A stretch of 64,000 nt of DNA from assembly GCA_028673005.1 (NCBI GenBank), contig CM054113.1:206141504-206205503 (forward strand), in the 5' to 3' direction. Source of the stretch: Tanypteryx hageni (lineage: Eukaryota; Arthropoda; Insecta; Odonata; Petaluridae). Positions 21,242 to 30,775 of this stretch are shown piece by piece. A program made the translations under genes and the position numbers. Below the pieces are notes generated by a model. It was not told where the DNA came from, did not search any database, and worked only from the letters and a program-made list of their open reading frames with translations. How positions within the stretch are numbered: position 1 is the stretch's first letter; each line of letters opens with the position of its first letter.

Positions 21242-21571
21242 CAGTGAAGCCCAAACTTTTCGGCTTGAGGGCCATATAAACCATTTCTGAACTCGTCGCG
21301 TGCCACGCGGCCCACTTCCGCCCTCTTCGCGGGCCACATCCAATCAAACCTAAAATCGAGAAATGATTCAAGGAAACTAAGGGGTTTATTTAATTGTGGG
21401 ACATTATTACCTTATTCATTTTAAATGTATTTATCTGTTATGGGGTAAATAAAAAATATATTGTTTATATAATTGTATATTTTCATTTTATGTAACATTG
21501 TGTCGTTTAATTTTTAAATTCATGGCGGGCCGGGTGAATACCCTCGGCGGGCCGTAGTTTGGGCATCACTG
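21242..21571. mobile_element. hAT-type MITE with 8-bp target duplication CACTAAAC
   Basis: Left terminus CAGTGAAGCCCAAAC and right terminus GTTTGGGCATCACTG are inverted repeats, and the duplication CACTAAAC is exact on both sides (21234-21241, 21572-21579). Subterminal GC-rich GGGCC/GGCCC motifs surround an AT-rich core, as in hAT non-autonomous elements. It is 330 bp with no coding capacity. It lies about 85 bp beyond the donor site of the exon at 21666-21802, so inside that gene's intron. Confidence 0.92.
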
Positions 21572-21665
21572 CACTAAACCGTAACCATGCTGGACATGTT
21601 ATACCCGTAATTTATATGTCTAAAAACGCAAGTCCCTTCCGCCACATCTTCCTCTGGAGACTCAC

Positions 21666-21802
21666 CTGCTGCGACAGTTTGGTCATGTCGACCGGCTTGA
21701 TTCGCTTGAGGGCGGAAAGGCGCTCCAGTCTCTCTCGCGCCTGCTGCTCCACCGCAATGACGAAGGCATCCTGGACGTTGCTGTTGGCGGCCAGGTCCAG
21801 CG
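21666..21802 (-). CDS. Internal exon of an unidentified host gene
   Basis: A 137-bp GC-rich segment bounded on the minus strand by a polypyrimidine acceptor (CCCTCTCTCTCTCTATAG) and a consensus donor (CAG then GTGAGT). The frame is open: two bases complete a codon from the previous exon, then 45 codons from LDLAANSNVQDAFVIAVEQQ to KPVDMTKLSQQ, ending in phase 0. The other strand and frames lack this fit. I do not recognise the protein. The opening (P/A/S/T)LDLAA resembles the end of an ankyrin repeat and is followed by a charged helix; this is a weak hint only. Other exons must lie in the flanks or outside, and I could not find them. Confidence 0.75.
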
Positions 21803-24800
21803 CTATAGAGAGAGAGAGGGAAAATTACAGGTTAAAATATTTTCGAAATCTGTTGTAATGTGACATTTTGGGATTTAGCAGCAGCGCAAAACGAATAAAA
21901 TGCATCCCTTCCAACATATTTTCATGGATCGCAATTTATTCTCGCAAATAATAAGCGATTAAGTCGAAGTTTAAAATGCGGATCCGGATATATCCGCTTT
22001 TTTTTCGGAAGTATGTTATTAGCTTTTGTGGTGAAAGTTTTAGTGTCGTTTTTCATCACACTCGTTACATTTACTCGAGAAAAAACTGCTTTTGTAATGT
22101 CGTTATGGGCAGGAAGAAACCCCTCTCAGTCACGTGTTAAGCCGCACGTATTCGAAACAAGATGGAAAAGTATACTCATAAATGGAATACACAGAGATTT
22201 TAAAGGCGTTCATTATGGGAAACGGTTGCCATTTAACGAGATACGAGTATAAGTTTATTAAAGTAACGAGGGAGATGCCAGTTGAAATTCAACGGGAAAG
22301 TTTTTGTGAAATAAAAAATGAACATAAATATACCTTGACTTTTTTGGATGGCAAGAAAACAAACTTTCGTTCTTTTAGGCGTTCGTTGTTTCAAGTTTCG
22401 AATTCCTACGATGATTCTAAGTACCTAATTTTAATATTCGAATGATTAATGTTCTACATTAAAATGTATTCCTTCTCGTAAATAACGCAACGAATGTTGT
22501 TTACATTGGTTTTTATGAAAAGAATTTCTCTCTCCTCTCTCTATCTCTCTCGTACTAATTGTAAGAGCATTAAAAGCACGCTATTGCCCATAAGGATTGA
22601 AATAACAGTAATATTTCGAGGTCTAACAATGTAATTGGTTGGCAAGGCAACAACCCAATTAAATGCCAAGATTTTCCCAAAATATGTGAATTAAAAGTTT
22701 AAAATGAGAAATTTTGAGCTGTAGACGGGAAAAGACGAACCGAATAAGAAACTTCATAGTGTTTTATTTTAAATGGGCTAGAGCCGAAGATCATAGGTTA
22801 ATTCTTTTTAATCTAGATCTCAAAAAGAATAAAAGTCTGCAATTCGAAAAGTCGATTTTTACGTGTTTTCATATGGGAAATGGAAATGCCTACCTTGGAG
22901 TTGAACCTAGGCCTTTTTTCGAGATTTATTTTCGTCATCATCTTACAATATCTGAATCGATCATTCCTGCCAATTATCCAAAATGTATCTCGTTCCATTA
23001 TTGAGTTATTTGCATTTTTATAGCTTGACAGAAGGAGCCATAAAGAGACAAAGGACAGAAGTATCCTTTTATTCTAGTTGGATTATGTAAAGTGGAAGTT
23101 CCAATTGACGGATTAAGTTCAAAATTACAAGTGGGTGATACATTTTAATAAAAACCACTCATACTTCATTTAATTAAAATCTGTCCAGCGGTTTAGGAGA
23201 TGAAAGTTACGACGGACGGACCAGACGGGCCCATAAGGCGTTCCGCTATTACCGCCTCGCTGGTAAAGAACGCCTAAAAAGGCGTTCCTTTTTTCCGAAC
23301 TTCGGAAAATGTCATTTCTTGATGCTTTATAAACAGCCAATTTTCGTAAAATACCAGTCAAGGGACAGCTAATAATAAGCTAACATGACGTACATATTGC
23401 ACGGTTTTACAATTTGAGTGAAATAAATGTCTTTCTGATTGCTGTTGACAAATTTAATGCTAACTTATTTTTTTATTCATACACTGGGATGCGTCCAGGC
23501 GAATCAAGAACCACCGAACTTTCGCGTACCGTACCGTCATTAAGCCATTCTATCTATTGAATATACTTAAAAAGGTTTATAAACAGCCAAAGTTGGCCTT
23601 TTACAATAGATCATTAGCATACATGAGTATAAAATAACAAAAATAGGACGTATTACAGTGGGAATTAAAATTAACAATCCTTAGTCTATACGCGCCTCGG
23701 CGCGTTTTCTCTTCCCGTTGCTCGAGATACAGCATGCGCCGCTTTCCGTCTTCGGCCAAAATGTCGAACGCTGAATAGGAGAAATCGTGCGCGAGATTTT
23801 TCGTCGGAAAATCCCTCACGCGGTCGATAAAAACTTTTGTTTACGGAGCGCTAATCAAAGAAAAATAATTCTCGGGCCTCCCGCCAACTCTTTCTAGCCC
23901 TAGTCACGCTAAAACGTATAAATAAACCCTAGCATTGGGCCAGAGCTTTCTAAAATTGGATACGAGAGTTTTAGTTATGCGATTTTCAAGGTATTGTGTT
24001 GTCATATTCTACGAACGTGAAGTCCCATCGCTTTACGCTATTCCTTCACGTCTAACTTCTCCATCCTGCAGCCTCTCTTGTTCCAAATTTAGTGCGCCAT
24101 TATCATACTAGTCTTCTTAATTCTCCTTCCTTTGTTATTTCAATTTAACCTTCTATTTTCTCACTTTATAAGGCCATCGCCTTCATCTAAATCCATTTAA
24201 TACCCTATAAAATTAAAGATCCGTAAAACAGCAGTCTATAAATACATTTACAGGCGTTTGACCTTTGAAAATCACCCTGATTATCAACGTATTGATGCAG
24301 TTTTCCTTTCTTAATTAAGATGCATTATTACTTGAATGAGCTTGCTTTCCTCTATTTTATTGTAACCAGAATGCATTTATTGAATTTTGAATCGCGATCG
24401 TTCTATCGACTCACGTTTCGCTGGAAGCGAGATAGGTTCAGCAATTTTATGGTAAGCGCTAGAAAATTTTAGCTACGCTATTACTTGAATTTCTTAATTT
24501 TCGCCTCTTTATTCCCTTAGAGTGAATTATAAAGAAATTGTAACTCATCGGTGTTTCCGAAGATTACTACGGATTCATCATTGTCGTCATATTAAATGGA
24601 TACTAGACAATTTTTAATTCCTTGAGCGCGTGTCTTTTGAAAATAATCCTAAAATATTTATCGCTTTCAGTCCTCGCTAAATCGAGTGAGCTACGGTTAA
24701 GTTTTACCACCGACTGATTGAACTGATGAAAAATGGTCGTTGCAGAAGTGTGGTCGTAGAATAGGGCAATGTTTCTCTACAGGCGGGACGCTTTGATCGT

Positions 24801-25090
24801 CAAGGTGGAACACAAAGTTTCTAAAATAATTAATATAATTTTTTCAAGGAATTATTGCATTACTTAAACATTTCCATTAATGTTCAATGCAACACTCAAA
24901 TTCGTTTAATTTAAAAATTAATTTCTTAGAAAAGTTGAGGTTTAGTTTTTATCATTGTGGGACACGGATTTAAAAAAATACTAAATGGGACGTAAGATGC
25001 AAAAAAGAGAGAATCGCTTGAATAGGAGATGTATTAGGTTGTCCTTGTAGAATCGACCAAATATGTCTAACCAAAATAAAAAATTTTAAA
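21803..25090. other. Probable intron sequence; no other exon confirmed
   Basis: If the minus-strand exon is real, this is its upstream intron. It contains a stretch at 23125-23300 with CTGTCCAGCGGTTTAGGAG, like insect LINE/SINE 3' ends, and a GGCGTTC/GAACGCC hairpin. A frame at 23692-23770 behind a CTCCTATTCAG acceptor is unconvincing. The remainder is AT-rich. Confidence 0.4.
23125..23300 (+). repeat. LINE/SINE-like 3' region with GGCGTTC hairpin
   Basis: AAAATCTGTCCAGCGGTTTA resembles the ATCGGTCCAGCCGTT block common near 3' ends of insect retroelements. It is followed by GACGGACGGACCAGACGGG and an AAGGCGTTCC ... GAACGCCT inverted pair. Family not resolved. Confidence 0.35.
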
Positions 25091-25094
25091 CTAG

Positions 25095-25135
25095 TCGCAC
25101 ATTTCGGCTACAAAGAAGCCGTCATCAGTGACCAT
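25095..25135 (-). ncRNA. Hammerhead-like core, Penelope-like remnant candidate
   Basis: On the minus strand: CACTGATGA, then CGGCT/AGCCG around TCTTTGT, then AAATG. This is the CTGATGA - stem II - GAAA arrangement of hammerhead ribozymes, known in terminal repeats of Penelope-like retroelements. Neither stem I nor stem III can be paired convincingly here, so it may be inactive. It resembles 7175-7214 in layout. Confidence 0.35.
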
Positions 25136-26209
25136 TCAGCAATTTTAAATTCCATACCTATTATTAGCAAATAGCCAACCTTTTTATGGCCATTGGAGAA
25201 AAGTAGTTTAAAATTTGATTTTACCCACGAAGCGAGAATGCCCTTCTGGAATCCGCTCTGGAAAAAATCGGTCGTTAAGAAAGAATTTTGCTAAGAAAAG
25301 AGTTATCGCGCTTAGTTTTCATCGAGAAAACTTAAAAGAAAAAAAGCGTTGGACGTGAAGGCGTTCATTTCGTTGCGTAAGCATTGACGACGAGAAAGCG
25401 TAATCGACGCCCTTCCGATCGTCCTATGTCTGGCGTAAGAACACGTGCGCAAAACTTTGCAGGTTGCCCAGCAAACCGACACATGCTGCCACGATTATTT
25501 ATTCGCACAATCACTCTTCTTCTTCGCCGTTGCCACATGCAGGCGATTCCGCGGGTTGCGAGATATGCGCCTGGCAAACTCCCCCTCCCGCCGCACACAC
25601 CTATTGTACATCGATTCCTTAAATTCATCAACTGTAATTTATTTCCCCTACCTTCTAATACTTTTGACCCTTGGATGCAACCTCCGCCTCGTCTAAATCA
25701 TTCGAGAAGGGCAATCTTTCGCATTTCGCGGCTCCTCATTGACGGGTCGAGAGCATTTGTTTGTTTTCAGGCTTGTTATCGAAAGATGGATCTCGTCATC
25801 TGTGGCAACCATCGGATAATTACATTTAGCTTTTGGTTCCCATGGTTCCCTAACGACGTGGAAGGTTTTTACGGGATGTTATTGTTTAAAAAAAACATTG
25901 AAACCGATAAGCGTTTGAAATACAATTCGATTTAGCACCTCCCCCCTATAGTATCACCCCCACATTCCGCCCCTGTATTGTTGTGAGTGGAACTTCCATC
26001 TTTTGATTACATATAGCAAGCATCTACCTCGATTTATCCCCATCCCCGATTTAGCGTCAATGTGAGTGATGGACAAACGGTGGCGCTAAATTGGGGTTGG
26101 CTGTAATCGCAATTAAAATCATAACGTCGACGTGCTAAAAAAATCTTATTAACATTTCAATGCTTTATTAAAAGCGCTTATATTTCGGTTATTGGCGCTA
26201 TTTGTCTTC
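25136..26209. other. No gene confirmed
   Basis: A GC-richer patch at 25384-25620 has overlapping open frames on both strands (183 codons plus, 88 minus) but no motif and no splice fit. The 25990-26110 region contains two related GATTTAGCG/CGCTAAATTGGGG blocks. Confidence 0.4.
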
Positions 26210-26345
26210 CGCAAACAGTAGGGGCGAGCGAAAAACAATTTTTTTTCGAATTCCGATTCCGCCAGGCACCCCTTGTTTTCAACCTTTAAGATAAGCACGA
26301 AACGGCCCGAGGGATGCAGCTCTTCGCTTGTTTCGGTCTTCTCTA
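26210..26345 (-). repeat. Unclassified dispersed repeat T, copy T1
   Basis: Reverse complement matches 28781-28993: GACCGAAACAAGCGAAGAGC, TGCATCCCTC, GGTTGAAAACAAGG and GGCGGAATCGG, then AATTCGAAA and TTTTTCGCTC. T1 lacks about 85 bp present in T2. No frame or family recognised. Confidence 0.75.
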
Positions 26346-26460
26346 GCCGATTCAGGCTAAAGGGCAAGTCCAAATACCTAATCTGACGCAGTTCACTCAA
26401 TTCTATCTATTTGGGAATCTTTGGGCTGCCCCGCCGCTTGTTGGCAGCTTTGTGGAATAA

Positions 26461-26880
26461 ATCTACATTATACCCTGCAAGTCACCTTTTTGGTGTATGG
26501 CAGGGGGTGCAGTGCACCAAGGGTCCATAGTTTTCCCACGTTATCTTTTCCTATTATGGTCTCTTATCATCCTAGGGAAAAACGATCCTCTATATCGCTC
26601 CGTTCTACAGTCGATCTCGCGAATCTTATCCTCACTGTCCTGCCTTCCGAGATACGTCGGGCTTCTGATAAGTCCTACTACCTCATTCGCTAGTACCTCC
26701 GACATACATTTTTCTAGTAGTTTAAATCTAGCCTGCAGCCTACTTTCCTCTAACGACGTCCATTTCAGATTTTCTATTAATGATGTTACGTTTTGTTTAC
26801 TATCGTAATTCCTCTTTACAAATCTAGCTGCCCTGCGCTGAACCTTTTCTATTTCGTTAGTGAGTCCCTTTTCGTAGGGA
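26461..26880 (-). mobile_element. LINE copy Y2: 5'-truncated 3' end
   Basis: Minus-strand copy of the Y subfamily C-terminal region (frame shadow at 26497-26808). It starts at the EKG block and ends with both hairpins (loops ACT and AAAAA) and a short tail of about one ATGTAG unit. The 5' break is at about 26880. Closer to Y1 than to X or Z. Confidence 0.9.
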
Positions 26881-26934
26881 AAAAATCACCAAACATTACC
26901 AAAGGTCTTTGTTTTAGTGACTCATCGCATCACC

Positions 26935-27183
26935 ATGTCGAGGTGTTCAGGTAGGACACGGAAACCGCGCAGTGACAGTCAGTGGGACGTGTTCAGTGAG
27001 TAGCAACAGATGAGCCCTCTAGTTTTGCCCACGCACATGGACGTAATGAAGCATTACATTTTCGTCAGAGGACAGATGACTTTTGAAAGAAAAGGCTGCC
27101 ATCATTCAGTTTCAGAAATAGCTGATTCAGTGGCAAAAAAGGTGGAGGGGATATGGGATTCTGCCTCGCTTCCAATCATCTAA
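26935..27183 (+). pseudogene. Decayed coding fragment, unknown repetitive family
   Basis: From ATG at 26935 a frame runs MSRCSGRTRKPRSDSQWDVF, hits TAG at 27001-27003, then continues open through LPTHMDVMKHYIFVRGQM, SEIADSVAKKVEGIWDSA and SLPII to TAA at 27181. The spacing (a THMDVMKHY block, then SEIADSVA-KKVE-IW) resembles an uncharacterised repetitive arthropod protein that I recall only loosely. The frame breaks exactly where a Helitron-like end begins (27179). Family assignment not claimed. Confidence 0.4.
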
Positions 27184-27345
27184 TATACTATAAAAGAGAA
27201 TATTTGTGCGCTAATAACTCGGACACCATAAGAGCCGTCGAATTCAAAAGTTTCATGGGCGATCCTATGGACCAGAGGAAGGTTTTAGTTTAGGTTTCCA
27301 GACCGTGGAGTCTCTCATGCCCCGTCGGGTCAACGAAATATTATT
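27179..27345 (+). mobile_element. Possible Helitron-like element
   Basis: Starts TCTAATATACTATAAAAGAG directly after an A, as Helitrons do (insertion between A and T, TC start). It interrupts the coding fragment at 26935-27183. Near 27325 there is a GCCCCGTCGGGTCAACG block like the 3' part of insect Helitrons, but no clear CTRR end or hairpin. Weak. Confidence 0.25.
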
Positions 27346-28780
27346 TCCATAAGAATGCATGGGAAATGGTGTGGAGAAACAGCATGCAGCCCTTCACTGA
27401 CGTGGATATAAATATACCTAAATGTTAACTTACGATCACGAGAATTAGCCTATTTTACGCACGAAAGACGGAATATTTTAATTCTGTTCATGTTTTGTCG
27501 TATTGCATGTTAAATCGCTCGAAATTATCCTTTAAGCGCAAAATTTATTAACATTTTCCAGGCGGCATCAAAACTCTCAATTGTTGTACTCTTCAAAAAG
27601 AGATAGCCACGTAAACATTAATGCAAGGAAAATCCACGCTGCGGCGCACCATAGAGGAAGAATAGCCAACGCCAAGATAAAGGGTACAAATGGATTAAAT
27701 ATAGACTATGAATACTTTTAAAGTGAGTCTAACGATTTTTAAGGAATATTAGAACGTTGTTATCCTTAACCATTAAAGCATTGTAATATTTCTCGCAACA
27801 TAATTCGATACATCTACTTACATTTGTTCGGTAACCAAAATGTTGTTTATTGTTTACGTTTTGGCTAATAGTATTGACATATTCCGCATAATTTTATTGC
27901 GGCTTTAAAGGCTTCGGTGCATCTATCCATGTGAATATTAAGTAAAACGTTTATGCGTAATTATATTAATAGTAAAACTTTACAATACAATACATAAAAT
28001 AGTAAATGTTAATGTAAACATCGCTTGAGTAATTAAGGGATGGAGAACGTTTGGTAAAGTTTGGAACTTATGCCAATTATGCTAATTAGATTATAATAAC
28101 ACTTTGTAGGTCATGCCATCACACTTTTTATCGCCAAATTCAACTTCAAAGTCCAGGATTTCATTTTGTTTCGTAGGTTTAACTTTAATGTATTCACGTG
28201 ACAAATTAGACCCACAAAATCAACCTTTGCATGGGATAGCGTATGGTTAAGCTAAATTTGAATATATCTTCAAACATGTATCCAACGGTTTCAATTCCAG
28301 CCCAAGTTTTTAATGTTTTTGATATTCATGACCACATCATACGATGCAGTTTCTTCCACTGGAAATCAATTCGAGTGAAATAAGTAAAAATTATTCCATC
28401 GATTGTTTATGATTATTTGATAAAAAATACAGTCGCCAAATTTATCGATGAAGGATGCGGGACAAATTTATTTATTTAGGCAAAAGATGGGGAGACAAGG
28501 AATATTGCATACCATTAAGCACTACAGTAAAAATTAACCTGGTTTCATTACTATGTTTTATTTTCAAATCTTACTCAATATTTTTTCTCTTGACTTAAAG
28601 ACCCGAGCAACGTCGTGTAATTTCAGCTTGTATCCCATAAATGTATAGTAAAAATGACTCGTGATCACAATACAAATTATAAAAATGTAAAGAAATGCCA
28701 CAGCAGCACATATGGTGATGTTGGGAAGAATTTCCGAAACAGCCACCTCCCCGTGGTGAATTCTGGATTGTTTGGGCCCC
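27346..28780. other. No gene seen
   Basis: AT-rich, no motif-bearing frame, no clear terminal repeats. Confidence 0.5.
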
Positions 28781-28993
28781 AGAAGGCCGAAACAAGCGAA
28801 GAGCTGCATCCCTCAGGTCGTTTCTTGCGTATCTTAACGGTTGAAAACAAGGAGTGTCTGGCGGAATCGGAAGATGTTGACCGATCAAAAACATTTTTCC
28901 CCTCTTGTTAGGCCATTCAAAAGGCAACTTTTCCGCACTAGGCTCGGTCGAAATTCGAAAGAAAAATGTTTTTCGCTCTCCCCTAGCAAACAG
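28781..28993 (+). repeat. Unclassified dispersed repeat T, copy T2
   Basis: Inverted relative of T1 (26210-26345) with about 85 bp of extra sequence between CGGAATCGG and AAATTCGAAA. The two copies are 2.4 kb apart in opposite orientation. Confidence 0.75.
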
Positions 28994-29179
28994 TTGTGTG
29001 ATTCATCATTGAAATGAAAAATTCATTGCAGAAGGGCATAAACACGAAAAGTATTTCCTTTACTCATCACCGAATATCATGACGACTTCGGAATCGCCTG
29101 CACAAAAAACACTCCTCCAATTGAATTAGTTTGTCTTTGGAATCTGTAGTTGCAATTCCTTTTTACCGGTTAAGTCTAC

Positions 29180-29590
29180 GGGGTAGGAACAGATAACGGA
29201 AGGGAGGAAAAGAGATGTAGAATAGTGGGAAAGAGACGAGAAGGGAGATATAGGTGAGATAGAGAGGGATGGGAGAATGTTGAGAAGGACGTGAGAAAGG
29301 GGTGATAGAAGGATGAGAATGTAAGAAAGACGAGGAAAAGGGCAGAGGAGAAAGGAGAAAAGGAGATAAAAAAGTGGAGAGAGAGGGAGAAAGAAAAGAG
29401 AGGGAGAAGGAAACGAGAGAAATGTGTGACAGGAGAGAAATGATAAAAGCAGTCAGAGAGGAAGTGGAAAGAGTGAGAAAGAAGGAAGAGGATAGAGAGA
29501 AAGCGTGGTAGAAGTGAGCAAGAGAAAGGTGAGGCAGAAGAGAAATGATAAAAACAGAGGGAGGGAGAGGGATGGGGGGGGGGGTGGCAC
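29180..29590 (+). repeat. Purine-rich (GA) tract
   Basis: About 400 bp almost entirely A and G on the plus strand, ending in an 11-base G run near 29575. Long minus-strand frames of S, L, F and P residues here are composition artefacts. Confidence 0.9.
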
Positions 29591-30694
29591 ACTCCGTTGC
29601 GAAACAATCTAATGCGATCTCTCGTCCTTGGATCAACTCGCGTAAGGTGAGCTCGCGAGCGAATGCTCCTTCAGATCGGGGCTCCCTCTTATCTGCGGAG
29701 CAGTCGATGAGAGACGACAGATATATACGCAGAGAGAACTAAGTTACAAGATGAAAGGACGAACAAGCGAAGGCTGGAAGGGTCTCGAATTTGTCGGTTA
29801 TCGATTCGGAGAGTGGCGAACAAAGTAGACTCAAAAGGGAAAAGGTTGCGGATATTCGCCTCGATAAGAAAAATTACGCCTTATGATTGATTGTTTATCA
29901 TCTTTTACTGAGGGGTTACGTTTAAATTGTTTTCTGGAAGCCGCCAATGCGGTGGGGCGTTTGGGGTTGTGTTTGTAATCTTAAATGTCAGAAATAGCTA
30001 TTTTTCTATTAAAAGGGATGAGAAAAAGCTAGACTGAAATATACCTTGGGTCACTTTATGACGGAATCTAATTTTGTGTCTTTATTAGAAATCGTATCGT
30101 ATCTATTTTGAGAGCAGTCAATATTACATTCTCTGATATACCGCAAATTTCCTATTGTCAAAGAAAACTTGACTTTTGCTATTGAGGTACTAATGTTATT
30201 TATGTCTGCGAAATGCATAAAGATGAGAAAAGAAACGACAAACGAAGTATTTGTACGTTGTCAATAAAGCTAATGAATTTCTGCATGTCGTTCCTAAATT
30301 AACTATTTCTGCATATATCGTTGAATGCAACAATACCTCATCTTATCTTCAAGAATGATAGATACAAATTTGCAAAGATGTTTGCCTGAATAATACATTA
30401 TAAGGGCTATGAAGATTCGACTGAGGTTCGGAAATGTTATAAAATTTATATTGACACATCCCGCTTAATAATCATTTAGGTTACCGTTACCTATATGTAA
30501 ATTCAGCAGTTATAGATTAATAGAATATTTTTTCGATAAAGAAATTGTTGGCGCATTAATGAAGTTAGCAATAATTATTCGACCTAAAATAATTGTTGAT
30601 ATAATCCGATCGGTTGAAAATTTCGAAAAATTTTCCTTTCTAAATTTCGAATTTTACCTAAGAATGTGTGAGTTGGAACAATTTTTGAAACGAG
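29591..30694. other. No gene seen
   Basis: AT-rich after a GC-mixed patch (29600-29760). No splice-flanked frame found. Confidence 0.5.
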
Positions 30695-30700
30695 AAAAAA
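30695..30700 (-). terminator. Pol III T-run terminator of the tRNA-like gene
   Basis: Six T residues on the minus strand, three bases after the tRNA 3' end. Confidence 0.65.
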
Positions 30701-30703
30701 GTC

Positions 30704-30775
30704 TGCTATGACCGGGAATTGAACCCGGGTCTTCCACTTGCCGGGCGGATATTCTACCCCTGAACTATCGTAGCA
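30704..30775 (-). tRNA. tRNA-Gly-like sequence, probably a pseudogene
   Basis: A 72-nt cloverleaf on the minus strand. The acceptor TGCTACG pairs with CATAGCA with one C-A mismatch. The D-arm region AGTTCAGGGGTAGAAT is of glycine type. The anticodon arm is TCCGC - CCGGCAA - GTGGA, and the T-arm is CCGGGTTCAATTCCCGG. The loop would give anticodon GGC with C at position 33 instead of the near-universal U, and GGC is not normally used in eukaryotes. A T6 Pol III terminator follows 3 nt downstream (A6 at 30695-30700 on plus). Body identity resembles tRNA-Gly(GCC); decoding function is doubtful. Confidence 0.7.

Noticed and set aside
23692..23770. Minus-strand exon candidate behind CTCCTATTCAG
   Set aside because: Acceptor is fair, but the only donor (GCGCGTATAG) is weak and the peptide is unrecognised.
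25384..25935. 183-codon plus frame
   Set aside because: No motif, no splice fit, competing frames on both strands.
25990..26110. Possible MITE with GATTTAGCG/CGCTAAAT halves
   Set aside because: No clear ends or target duplication found.
29163..29636. Long S/L/F-rich minus frames (157 and 143 codons)
   Set aside because: Composition artefact of a GA tract.
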